Positions 18,338-27,657 of a DNA stretch of 64,000 nucleotides are shown one piece after another. The notes under the pieces were generated by a model, which worked only from the letters and a program-made list of their open reading frames with translations, had not been told where the DNA came from and searched no databases. The DNA lies in contig OZ252214.1 of NCBI GenBank assembly GCA_965248935.1, forward strand, positions 3,534,001 through 3,598,000, read 5' to 3'. The first letter of the stretch is position 1. Every line of letters begins with the position of its first letter. This DNA comes from G032773895 sp965248935. GTDB lineage: Bacteria > Pseudomonadota > Gammaproteobacteria > Pseudomonadales > Cellvibrionaceae. Position numbers and translations under genes: made by a program.

Positions 18338-19891
18338 ATGCCTGATAGCGTAAACCTAGAAGCGGGCGTGGAATCTACGTATTATTCTTCGCCTGGTCGG
18401 CTTGGGTTGATACAGCAATTAATCCATTTAGCGCAATTTGGTGATGGACTTTCCGTTGTTCAAGGGGCGGCAGGGGCGGGTAAAACCTCCTTGGCCAATC
18501 AGCTTGTTGTTGCCCTCAAAGAAATAGTTGGAAGTTTACAAAATGTCCTTTTTGTTTCTATTACTTTTGATGAGCAGTTACACGATACCTTGGCATCCGT
18601 TTCTCGATCAATTGGTTTGCCGGGGGGGGATCAGAAAGATATTTCCATTGGTGAGTTGTTAAGTGAAATTCGGCATTATGCTCAGGGCCTCATAACCGAC
18701 AAAAAACTCGCAGTGTTGGTATTTGATGATGCCCATAATTTATCGAGTGAAGCCCTTGGGGCTTTACTCAGTTTACTACAAGGGGAATCACTTTCGGGGT
18801 ACGGTCTCCATCTGGTCTTTTTTTCCAAACCGGGGTTGGCCCATGATATTGATGAAATGCAGTTGGTTGAGTTATCTGCATACGATTTTGATGTTCCTCT
18901 TTTTTCTCCATCCGAATTAGCGCAGTTTCTTTCTTCAGTTTGCCCAGCTATTGAGGGAGAAGTACCTGCTGATCAAGTTCAAAACCTATGGTCTCAGTCA
19001 AAAGGAAACCCTGGAATTGCTTTGCGGTTGTACCAAGATTCAATGGATGAACAAGGGAAGAAAAAGAATACCTTGGCTATGAGCCGAAGGAATATTCCAA
19101 TAGGGCATGGTTTGGCTTTATTGTTATTGGTATCAATTTTAGTGTGGGCTGTTGTTGTTGATAATGACACTAAAGATTCCGAAGGTGATAAGGTTGAATT
19201 AGTTCAGGCTATTAATAATAAAAAAATAGAGTCTAAAGTCGAACTTAGACCGCCGATCGTTGGTTTTATTGAAAAAGAAAGTTCGCAGGTTGAAGCTTTA
19301 TCGGAGCAGGAGCAGCTAGCTGTCAATGCTCCTTCGCTTGAATCAAACGAAATATCTGAGTCGGTGGAGCAATCTTATTCAGTGCAACCTGATTCAGAAC
19401 AGACCTCCTTTAATAGCAGCCATGATTCTGGAGCCGAGAAGATTGAGCCGCAAAAGGCTATTGATATTGAGCCCTTAGTTGATTCTAAGGTATTAGCTGA
19501 CTCTAAGGTATTAGATGATTTGAAGCCTGTGATCTCTGATTTCGAGGTTAAGGGTGACGTGGAGCTGGACACGGATTACTCAATGTCAGCAGACGCGGTG
19601 TTATTAATGGAGCAGCCCGAAACCTACTACACCCTGCAAGTACTTGCGGCGAGTAAGAAAGAGTCATTACAAAACTATATTGATAGGCAAGCAAACAAAG
19701 CGGATTTGTATCTTTATCGTAGTTTACGAGAAGGTCGCCGCCTTTATGTGGTTGTTGCGGGTGTCTATCCCTCCAAAGAAATGGCCTTGGAAGCGAGAAA
19801 AACGCTGCCTCCTGAGCAGAGAAAAGCAGGTCCCTGGCCAAGAATACTAAAAGGAGTTCAGCAAGAGATTGCAGCAAGTAGGGTTAATTAG
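18338..19891 (+). CDS. DamX-like AAA ATPase/SPOR-domain division protein
   Basis: 517 aa with three parts. Residues about 20-250 form an AAA-type ATPase with Walker A GAAGAGKTS (43-51) and a Walker B-like stretch LAVLVFDDAHNL. A transmembrane helix lies at about 256-274 (LALLLLVSILVWAVVV). A long acidic periplasmic linker with an imperfect VLADSKVLADSK-type repeat leads to a C-terminal SPOR domain (about 437-515) that binds septal peptidoglycan. E. coli DamX shares the SPOR part and the gene position after aroB. The intact P-loop suggests real ATPase activity. GGGGAG precedes the ATG by 8 bases. Confidence 0.9.
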   Translation: MPDSVNLEAGVESTYYSSPGRLGLIQQLIHLAQFGDGLSVVQGAAGAGKTSLANQLVVALKEIVGSLQNVLFVSITFDEQLHDTLASVSRSIGLPGGDQKDISIGELLSEIRHYAQGLITDKKLAVLVFDDAHNLSSEALGALLSLLQGESLSGYGLHLVFFSKPGLAHDIDEMQLVELSAYDFDVPLFSPSELAQFLSSVCPAIEGEVPADQVQNLWSQSKGNPGIALRLYQDSMDEQGKKKNTLAMSRRNIPIGHGLALLLLVSILVWAVVVDNDTKDSEGDKVELVQAINNKKIESKVELRPPIVGFIEKESSQVEALSEQEQLAVNAPSLESNEISESVEQSYSVQPDSEQTSFNSSHDSGAEKIEPQKAIDIEPLVDSKVLADSKVLDDLKPVISDFEVKGDVELDTDYSMSADAVLLMEQPETYYTLQVLAASKKESLQNYIDRQANKADLYLYRSLREGRRLYVVVAGVYPSKEMALEARKTLPPEQRKAGPWPRILKGVQQEIAASRVN

Positions 19892-19992
19892 GCGATTTTC
19901 GCAACTTTTTTTGATGTTGCCTATCCTTCAAGGTGTTTTTTCTTGCCATTAGAGGGGGGAGAAGTTAACATTCTGCGCCCATTTAAGTGTCG

Positions 19993-20015
19993 GCCCCTAG
20001 TTTAGGGGCTTTTTT
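19993..20015 (+). terminator. Rho-independent terminator after the pil-aro-damX block
   Basis: GCCCCTA (19993-19999), GTT loop, TAGGGGC (20003-20009), then six T. It separates the damX-like gene from gltB. Confidence 0.88.
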
Positions 20016-20117
20016 GTCTTGAAGAATACAGTACGAGTGGGTCTGGAAATGTGTTTCTCTTGCTAATCGCTTGTACCCGCCGCCTACCTTATTTTAACGA
20101 CTTAAGTGAATAATTTT

Positions 20118-23100
20118 ATGAGTACAGGTCTCTATCGGCTGGACGAATTTAAAGATAACTGTGGATTTGGTTTGATTGCCCACTTGAAGGGTAAGGCGAG
20201 CCACACGTTATTAAAGACAGCAATCGAAGCCCTGACATGCATGACTCACCGTGGCGGAATTGCTGCGGATGGTAAAACGGGTGATGGTTGTGGCTTATTG
20301 CTGCAAAAGCCCGATAGTTTCCTGCGTGCAGTAGCCAAAGATGAAGCGCAAATGGAGCTATCCAGCCTATACGGCGTTGGCTCCATTATGTTCAGCCCTG
20401 ATGAGGAAAAAGCAGCGACGGCCAAAACTGTCGTTGCGGAAGAGCTTGCCGCTCAAGGTCTAAACGATATTGGTTGGCGAAAAGTCCCAACCGTTTCCGA
20501 CTGTTTGGGGCCAATAGCCTTAGACTCGTTACCTTATATATTCCATCTGTTTGTTAATTCGGACGGTATTAGCGACCAAGAGCTTAACGCTAAGTTATTT
20601 GTTGCTCGTCGTAAGTCTGAGATTCGCTTGGCCAATGATGACTCATTCTACGTTGCTAGTTTGAGCAGCCAAGTCGTGTCCTATAAAGGCTTGATGATGC
20701 CTGTGGACCTACCTCAGTTTTATACAGACTTAGCTGATAAACGTCTAGAAACCGCAATTTGCGTTTTTCACCAACGCTTTTCCACCAATACTCTTCCTAA
20801 GTGGCCTTTGGCTCAGCCATTTAGAATGCTCGCCCACAATGGTGAAATTAATACCATTATGGGCAACCGAAACTGGTCCGTTGCTCGAACCAAAAAATTT
20901 CAAACGGAATTATTGCCTAACTTGGATGAGATAGTTCCCTTGGTGAACCGTACTGGGTCTGACTCCTCTAGCTTAGATAATATGCTTGAATTACTGTTGA
21001 TCGGAGGCATGGACCTGCATCGAGCTGCGAGAATGCTAGTGCCGCCTGCGTGGCAAAATGTTGAGCATATGGATGAAAACCTTAAAGCTTTCTACGAATA
21101 TAACTCCATGCATGTGGAACCTTGGGATGGCCCTGCGGGGTTGGTTTTAACCGATGGTCGCTATGCGGTATGTACGCTTGACCGAAATGGTCTGCGCCCC
21201 TCTCGCTGGGTAATCACTAAAGACGATATTATCACCGTAGCCTCAGAGATAGGTGTGTATGACTATGCCCCAGAAGATGTTGTGGCAAAAGGCCGTTTAG
21301 GGCCAGGTCAAATATTATCTGTCGATACTCAAACGGGTACATTGAGCCATACAAAAGATATCGATGAACAGCTAAAAGGCGGTCAGCCCTATCAAGAATG
21401 GCTGGCGAAGAATGCTATTCGTATCGAGTCCAACCTGGAAAGTGATGTGGCTGAAAACGGTATGTCCGAAGCTGAAGTCAGTACATCGATGAAAATGTAC
21501 CAGGCGTCTTATGAAGAGTGTGATCAGGTACTTCGCCCCCTTGCTGAAGCGGGGCAAGAAGCGGTCGGTTCAATGGGTGACGATACGCCAATGGCCGTAT
21601 TATCTGAAAAGCAGCGTTCGGTATACGAGTACTTCCGTCAACAGTTTGCACAGGTCACTAACCCGCCAATTGACCCATTGCGTGAATCCATAGTGATGTC
21701 CTTGGAAACCTGTATTGGCCGAGAACTTTCGGTCTTTACCGAGACAGAAGGTCATGCTAACCGAGTGATATTAACCAGCCCAGTTCTCTCGCCGGCTAAA
21801 TTCCGTGCGTTAACAAGTTTAGAGCGTGAGGGTCAAAAAACACAAACATTCAGCCTGCACTATGACGCAAATGCGTTAAATTTGAAGCAAGCAATTGAGC
21901 TGCTGCTAGAGGATATCATCGCAGCGGTTAAATCTGGTGTGAGCCTGGTTATCTTGAGTGACGTGGGGCTAGAGGAAGGTAAATTACCTATTCACGCACT
22001 GTTGGCTACCGGCGCCATTCATCATTGCTTGACTAAAGAGGGTCTGCGTTGTGATGCCAATATTGTGGTTGAGTCAGGCACCGCTAGAGATTCTCACCAT
22101 ATCGCAACCTTAATTGGTTATGGGGCTACTGCGGTCTACCCTTACCTCAGCTATTATATCCTCAACCGCATGATAGAGTCTGGCGAACTGCGCGTAAGCA
22201 CTGACAACGCCTATAAGAACTACCAAAAAGGTTTGGATAAGGGGCTACTGAAGATCCTATCAAAAATGGGGATCTCTACTATTGCGTCTTACCGTGGGGC
22301 ACAATTATTTGAAGCCATTGGTTTGGCTGAAGATGTGATTGAAGAGTGTTTTCCTGGTACGGCCAGCCGTATTGCCGGAGCAACATTTGCCGACCTGGAA
22401 ACCGACCAAAAAGCGTTAGCGAAACTCGCCTGGAAGGCCCGTAAACCTATCGAGCCTGGCGGTTTATTGAAGTATGTTCACGGGCAGGAGTACCACGCTT
22501 TTAATCCAGACGTGGTGAAAGCGTTACAGAATGCAGTCCAATCAGGTGATTACTCTGCGTGGCGTGACTATGCGGCTCTTGTGAATGAACGTCCATATGC
22601 CACGCTACGCGATTTATTAAAATTAAAAGAAGACATTGAGCCAATTTCTATTGATGACGTTGAGCCTATGGAGGTCATTGTTCGTCGTTTTGATTCCGCA
22701 GCTATGTCACTTGGTGCATTGAGCCCCGAGGCTCACGAAGCCTTAGCTCAAGCGATGAATACCCTTGGTGGTCGCTCGAATAGTGGTGAGGGTGGTGAAG
22801 ACGCTGTACGTTTTGGAACAAACAAAGTCTCTAAAATTAAGCAAATTGCCTCTGGCCGCTTTGGCGTTACACCGCATTACTTAGTGAATGCGGAAGTTTT
22901 GCAGATTAAAGTGGCTCAGGGTGCTAAGCCCGGCGAAGGGGGGCAACTGCCCGGTGGCAAGGTCAATGACCTGATTGCACGCTTACGCTTCTCTGTTCCA
23001 GGCGTCACATTGATCTCGCCTCCTCCGCACCACGATATTTATTCGATTGAGGATTTGGCTCAGCTCATCTTTGACCTGAAGCAAGTTAACCCGGATGCGC

Positions 23101-24566
23101 TTGTCTCTGTGAAGCTCGTATCACGTCCAGGTGTGGGCACAATTGCTGCCGGTGTAGCAAAAGCCTATGCGGATTTAATCACCATTTCTGGTTACGACGG
23201 AGGCACGGCTGCGAGCCCGTTAACGTCTATTCGATATGCCGGATCGCCCTGGGAATTGGGCTTGTCCGAAACCCATCAGACACTTCGAGCCAATGATTTG
23301 CGCGATAAAGTTCGGGTACAAACCGACGGTGGTTTAAAGTCTGGTTTGGATGTTATCAAAGCGGCCATTCTCGGTGCAGAAAGCTTTGGCTTTGGTACTG
23401 CGCCCATGGTGGCATTGGGCTGTAAGTATTTGCGTATTTGCCATCTAAACAACTGCGCAACAGGTATTGCAACTCAACAGCATAAGCTTCGTAAAGACCA
23501 CTATATCGGCACCGTTGAAATGGCGATGAACTTCTTCACATTTGTTGCTGAAGAAGTTCGTGAATGGATGGCTAAGTTAGGGGTGCGCTCACTGGATGAA
23601 TTAATTGGCCGAGTGGATTTACTTGAAACTATTGAAGGTAATACTGCTAAGCAGCGTAATATCGACCTGAGACCTATTATTCACACAGATGAATTCTTGG
23701 AAAGCAAGCCTCAGTTTTGTACCAAAGTGAAGAACGCTCCGTTCGATAAAGGTGAGTTAGCGGAAAGAATGGTGGCGGAAGTCTTGCCGACCATTGAGTC
23801 TAAATCTGGTGGTGAATTTGAATTTACCGTGACAAACTGTGACCGTTCAATTGGAGCGCGAATTTCCGGTGAAATTGCCAAACGTTATGGCAATCAAGGT
23901 ATGGCGGACAAGCCTCTTAAGTTAAAACTGAAAGGTATTGCAGGTCAGAGTTTTGGGGTTTGGAATGCGGGTGGTTTGGAAATGTACCTGGATGGTGATG
24001 CTAACGATTATGTTGGTAAAGGCATGGCTGGTGGCAAGCTAGTTATTCGACCCCCACAAGGTTCTGAATTCTTTAGCAGAGAAACCAGCATCATGGGTAA
24101 TACCTGCTTGTACGGCGCGACAGGGGGCAAACTATTTGCGTCTGGTGGTGCGGGCGAACGATGCGGTGTTCGAAACTCCGGGGCTCATGTTGTCGTTGAA
24201 GGTGCAGGCGACCACTGCTGTGAATATATGACAGGTGGTGTGGTAACTGTTCTTGGTAAAACGGGTATGAACTTTGGGGCCGGTATGACAGGTGGGTTTG
24301 CCTATGTTCTCGATGAAGGCAATACGTTTGTCGATAAATACAATCACGAACTGGTTGAAATTACACGAGTGAATACCGAAGCACTAGAAGCTCATCGCAA
24401 TCACCTTCGCAGTGTTATTGAAGAGTTTGTTACTGAGACTGAAAGCGAGTGGGGTAAGACTCTACTTAAGAAATTTAATGACTACATTGGCAAATTCTGG
24501 TTAGTGAAGCCCAAAGCTTCAAACCTAGATACCCTATTAAACAGCGTAAAAAGACGAGGCGAGTAA
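20118..24566 (+). CDS. gltB: GltB, glutamate synthase (GOGAT) large subunit
   Basis: Large subunit of NADPH-GOGAT: takes ammonia from glutamine and, with the small subunit, reductively aminates 2-oxoglutarate. I start at the ATG at 20118 (1482 aa); an in-frame GTG at 20106 is less likely. The catalytic N-terminal Cys is residue 15 in DNCGFGLIAH, so a 14-residue propeptide must be removed. Then come class II amidotransferase (to about 380), central domain, FMN-binding synthase domain (about 800-1180, with GEGGEDAVRFGTNKVS and PPPHHDIYSIEDLAQL), the 3Fe-4S cysteines in CKYLRICHLNNC, and the C-terminal beta-helix with GXXGXXXG repeats. It looks fully intact, unlike its partner gltD. Confidence 0.97.
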   Translation: MSTGLYRLDEFKDNCGFGLIAHLKGKASHTLLKTAIEALTCMTHRGGIAADGKTGDGCGLLLQKPDSFLRAVAKDEAQMELSSLYGVGSIMFSPDEEKAATAKTVVAEELAAQGLNDIGWRKVPTVSDCLGPIALDSLPYIFHLFVNSDGISDQELNAKLFVARRKSEIRLANDDSFYVASLSSQVVSYKGLMMPVDLPQFYTDLADKRLETAICVFHQRFSTNTLPKWPLAQPFRMLAHNGEINTIMGNRNWSVARTKKFQTELLPNLDEIVPLVNRTGSDSSSLDNMLELLLIGGMDLHRAARMLVPPAWQNVEHMDENLKAFYEYNSMHVEPWDGPAGLVLTDGRYAVCTLDRNGLRPSRWVITKDDIITVASEIGVYDYAPEDVVAKGRLGPGQILSVDTQTGTLSHTKDIDEQLKGGQPYQEWLAKNAIRIESNLESDVAENGMSEAEVSTSMKMYQASYEECDQVLRPLAEAGQEAVGSMGDDTPMAVLSEKQRSVYEYFRQQFAQVTNPPIDPLRESIVMSLETCIGRELSVFTETEGHANRVILTSPVLSPAKFRALTSLEREGQKTQTFSLHYDANALNLKQAIELLLEDIIAAVKSGVSLVILSDVGLEEGKLPIHALLATGAIHHCLTKEGLRCDANIVVESGTARDSHHIATLIGYGATAVYPYLSYYILNRMIESGELRVSTDNAYKNYQKGLDKGLLKILSKMGISTIASYRGAQLFEAIGLAEDVIEECFPGTASRIAGATFADLETDQKALAKLAWKARKPIEPGGLLKYVHGQEYHAFNPDVVKALQNAVQSGDYSAWRDYAALVNERPYATLRDLLKLKEDIEPISIDDVEPMEVIVRRFDSAAMSLGALSPEAHEALAQAMNTLGGRSNSGEGGEDAVRFGTNKVSKIKQIASGRFGVTPHYLVNAEVLQIKVAQGAKPGEGGQLPGGKVNDLIARLRFSVPGVTLISPPPHHDIYSIEDLAQLIFDLKQVNPDALVSVKLVSRPGVGTIAAGVAKAYADLITISGYDGGTAASPLTSIRYAGSPWELGLSETHQTLRANDLRDKVRVQTDGGLKSGLDVIKAAILGAESFGFGTAPMVALGCKYLRICHLNNCATGIATQQHKLRKDHYIGTVEMAMNFFTFVAEEVREWMAKLGVRSLDELIGRVDLLETIEGNTAKQRNIDLRPIIHTDEFLESKPQFCTKVKNAPFDKGELAERMVAEVLPTIESKSGGEFEFTVTNCDRSIGARISGEIAKRYGNQGMADKPLKLKLKGIAGQSFGVWNAGGLEMYLDGDANDYVGKGMAGGKLVIRPPQGSEFFSRETSIMGNTCLYGATGGKLFASGGAGERCGVRNSGAHVVVEGAGDHCCEYMTGGVVTVLGKTGMNFGAGMTGGFAYVLDEGNTFVDKYNHELVEITRVNTEALEAHRNHLRSVIEEFVTETESEWGKTLLKKFNDYIGKFWLVKPKASNLDTLLNSVKRRGE

Positions 24567-24607
24567 GCGAATGTCGATAGCAGCAACCGCTTCGCAAAAT
24601 CAATAAC

Positions 24608-24679
24608 ATGCTAGAACAATACATGCTGGAACATTACTGGCTAGAGCATAACTTGTTAGAACATAGTTGTAGAGGCTAA
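24608..24679 (+). other. Possible 23-codon leader ORF built of four 15-nt tandem repeats
   Basis: Between gltB and gltD, four degenerate 15-nt units (24608-24667) are in one open frame starting ATG and ending TAA at 24679, five bases before the gltD ATG. The units read MLEQY, MLEHY, WLEHN, LLEHS, then CRG. Leu and Glu are kept by synonymous codons (CTA/CTG/CTA/TTA and GAA/GAA/GAG/GAA). No good ribosome site precedes it. It may be a leader peptide coupled to gltD or just an expanded repeat in the 118-bp spacer. Confidence 0.35.
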
Positions 24680-24684
24680 GAACT

Positions 24685-26215
24685 ATGGGTGACCGTTTAC
24701 ATAACGATTTCCAATTTCTTGACGTTGGACGAAAAGATCCAGATAAAAAGGATATTCCAATACGTAAAGAACAATTTGTAGAAATCTACCAACCCTATAC
24801 TGAGGACCAGGCTGCCGACCAGTCTGAACGTTGCCTCAGTTGCGGTAACCCCTATTGTGAGTGGAAGTGTCCAGTTCATAATTACATTCCTAACTGGTTG
24901 AAGCTGGTTTCCGAAGGCAATGTTATGGAAGCGGCGGATTTATGTCATCAAACGAATTCGTTGCCGGAAGTGTGTGGTCGTGTATGCCCGCAAGACCGTT
25001 TGTGTGAAGGCGCTTGTACACTCAACGATGGCTTTGGTGCAGTCACAATTGGCAATACGGAAAAGTACATTACTGATACCGCTTTTGCCTTGGGTTGGAA
25101 GCCCGATATGTCCAAGGTGGTTTGGACAGATAAAAAAGTTGCCGTGATTGGTGCCGGGCCAGCGGGTTTAGGTTGTGCTGATATATTAGTCACAATTGGC
25201 AATACGTACATTACTGATACCGCTTTTGCGTTGGAAGCCCGAACAAGGTGGTTTGGACAGATAAAAAAGTTGTATTGGTGCCGGGCCAGCGGGATGCTGA
25301 TATATTAGTCCGTACGGCGTGAAACCTGTTGTATTTGATCTTTAAATTGGTGGTCTATTAACCTTTGGTATTCCAGAGTTTAAATTAGAAAAAGGGGTGA
25401 TGGAACGCCGTCGTAAAATCTTTACTGAAATGGGTGTTGAGTTTCGTTTAAACACTGAGGTAGGTAAAGATATTTCCATGGAACAAATCATGGAAGACTA
25501 TGACGCCGTATTTATGGGTATGGGAACCTATACCTACATGAAAGGTGGTTTCCCCGGTGAAGACCTTCCTGGAGTATACGATGCTTTGCCCTTTTTAGTG
25601 TCTAGTGTAAACCGCAATATGGGCTTCGAAAAAGACCCGGCAGATTTTATTAGTGTCGAAGGTAAAAAGGTGGTGGTACTCGGTGGTGGTGATACCGCGA
25701 TGGACTGTAACCGAACCGCCATTCGTCAACAAGCTGAAAGCGTTAGTTGCGCCTATCGCCGCGATGAAGACAATATGCCTGGTTCTCGACGGGAGGTAGT
25801 GAATGCAAAAGAAGAAGGCGTTAATTTCTTATTTAACCGTCAACCTGTTGCCATTGTTGGTGAAGACAAAGTTGAAGGCGTAAAAGTGGTGACAACTCAA
25901 TTGGGCGAGCCAGATGAAAATGGTCGTCGTCGTCCCGAACCCATTCCTGGTAGCGAAGAAGTTTTGCCTGCGGATATAGTTTTAGTCGCTTTTGGCTTCC
26001 AGCCCAGCCCAGCGCCTTGGTTTGACCAGCACGATATTAAAGTAAACAACTGGGGTGGAGTGGAAGCCCCCGAAGAGCAAAAGTTTAAATTTCAGACCAG
26101 CAACCCTAAAGTATTTGCTGGTGGTGATATGGTTCGAGGTTCGGATTTAGTGGTCACAGCCATTTGGGAAGGTCGCCAGGCCGCTGAAGGTATTTTGGAC
26201 TTTCTAGACGTATAA
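24685..26215 (+). pseudogene. gltD: gltD, glutamate synthase small subunit, broken by duplication and frameshift
   Basis: The reading frame matches GltD up to the FAD loop (VAVIGAGPAGLGCADILV, about residue 170) with the N-terminal Fe-S cysteines (CLSCGNPYCEWKCP, CGRVCP) intact. It then enters a second, eroded copy of nt 25041-25190 and stops at 25306-25308. GltD sequence resumes in another frame (GGLLTFGIPEFKLEK, with a TAA at 25343) and is open from about 25346 to the stop at 26215, covering the NADPH domain (GGGDTAMDC, YRRDEDNMPGSRREV) and the C-terminal GGDMVRGSDLVVTA. Neither piece alone should work: the N-terminal piece lacks NADPH binding. Either a true pseudogene or an assembly error; the downstream part shows no further decay. 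Confidence 0.88.
25041..25309 (+). repeat. Imperfect tandem duplication inside gltD (period 147 bp)
   Basis: Copy 1 is 25041-25190. Copy 2 (25188-25309) repeats it in order but has lost several short blocks, including 6 nt after GGCAATACG and others near GCTTTTGC, AAGTTG and CCAGCGGG. Further short deletions relative to an intact gltD appear just downstream (near 25313 and 25340). The period is a multiple of three, so it is the small deletions that break the frame. Confidence 0.85.
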
Positions 26216-26287
26216 CTTTCTTTGCGTACCTTCTGTTGTACGTACAGAGCATTAGATTTAAAGTACTTTTGAATCACTATTTTTCAG

Positions 26288-26315
26288 ATGCCTGGGTTTA
26301 TTCCCAGGCATTTTT
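26288..26315 (+). terminator. Rho-independent terminator after gltD
   Basis: ATGCCTGGG (26288-26296), TTTATT loop, CCCAGGCAT (26303-26311), followed by a T run. It separates gltD from hemE. Confidence 0.88.
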
Positions 26316-26351
26316 ATATCTGCTATTGAACGTGTTTTTGGGAAGTAAAAC

Positions 26352-27416
26352 ATGACTGAATTGAAAAATGATCGTTTTTTACGCGCACTATTACGCCAGC
26401 CAGTTGACGTCACACCCGTTTGGATGATGCGTCAGGCAGGTCGTTACTTACCTGAATACCGTGCTAGCCGCGAAGCGGCGGGTAGTTTTATGGACCTGTG
26501 TACAAACCCAGAGAGAGCTTGCGAAGTTACCTTACAACCGCTAGAGCGATACCCACTAGACGCAGCAATTCTATTTTCGGATATTCTTACCATACCTGAC
26601 GCTATGGGCTTAGGGTTATATTTTGAAACGGGTGAAGGGCCGAAATTTAAAAAAACCATTCGAACCGCAGCGGATATCGACGCTCTTGAAGTCGTTAACC
26701 CAGAGAAAGATTTATCCTACGTGGTGAATGCTGTCTCGACAATTCGCAGAGAACTCAATGGTAGAGTGCCACTGATAGGTTTTTCTGGCAGCCCTTGGAC
26801 ACTTGCTACCTATATGATCGAAGGGGGCTCCAGCAAAGATTTTCGGCGTGCCAAAGCGCTCGTATTCGACCAACCGGAATTAGCTGCGCGATTGCTTGAT
26901 GTATTAACGGACTCCGTCATTGCTTACCTAAATGCTCAAATTCGTGCAGGCGCTCAAGCAGTACAAATCTTTGATACATGGGGAGGGGCATTATCCCATG
27001 CCGCCTATCAAGAATACTCTCTTAAGCCAATGCAAAAAATTATAGAGGGTTTGATTAAGGAAAATGAAGGTCGGCAAGTGCCAGTGATATTGTTTACCAA
27101 AGGTGGTGGACAATGGTTAGAGTTAATGGCTAACACAGGCGCGACGGCCCTAGGTTTAGATTGGACAACGGATATAGGTATTGCTCGTCAACGAGTGGGG
27201 GGGGAAGTCGCTTTGCAGGGTAACATGGACCCGTCGGTACTCTATGCGTCACCAAACCGAATTCGCCAAGAAGTGTCTTCCATATTGGATAGTTATGGAA
27301 AAGGCAGTGGCCACATTTTCAACTTGGGGCATGGAATAACACCGGAAGTTGACCCATCTCATGCCGGAGCTTTTATAGAGTCTGTTCATGAGCTGTCTAG
27401 GGAATACCACAAATAG
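26352..27416 (+). CDS. hemE: HemE, uroporphyrinogen III decarboxylase
   Basis: 354 aa, decarboxylates the four acetate side chains of uroporphyrinogen III in heme synthesis. Family signatures PVWMMRQAGRYLPEYR and the second block GFSGSPWTLATYMIEG are intact, as are the active-site FSDIL and the C-terminal GHIFNLGHGI. Normal length, single-gene unit after the gltD terminator. It follows gltBD as in Pseudomonas. Confidence 0.97.
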   Translation: MTELKNDRFLRALLRQPVDVTPVWMMRQAGRYLPEYRASREAAGSFMDLCTNPERACEVTLQPLERYPLDAAILFSDILTIPDAMGLGLYFETGEGPKFKKTIRTAADIDALEVVNPEKDLSYVVNAVSTIRRELNGRVPLIGFSGSPWTLATYMIEGGSSKDFRRAKALVFDQPELAARLLDVLTDSVIAYLNAQIRAGAQAVQIFDTWGGALSHAAYQEYSLKPMQKIIEGLIKENEGRQVPVILFTKGGGQWLELMANTGATALGLDWTTDIGIARQRVGGEVALQGNMDPSVLYASPNRIRQEVSSILDSYGKGSGHIFNLGHGITPEVDPSHAGAFIESVHELSREYHK

Positions 27417-27657
27417 CGGTTTATTTGGTTAGAAGAACTCAAAATACTCTTAAGTAGTAATATATAACTTCTAGTTATAGGTTAATTTGAGAAGGGGGGG
27501 CCAGTTACGTTTTTTTGAAAACCACTCGTCCCAAGTATTTACTTATTACCTAATGGTTAGTTTATAATCAGGAATAAGATAAAAAGTGGCAAGTTGTGGA
27601 ACAGTGATGTTGTGTTTCTGAAATAGTCAGTGCAGCAGGTAATAATGGAGAAGTGAA

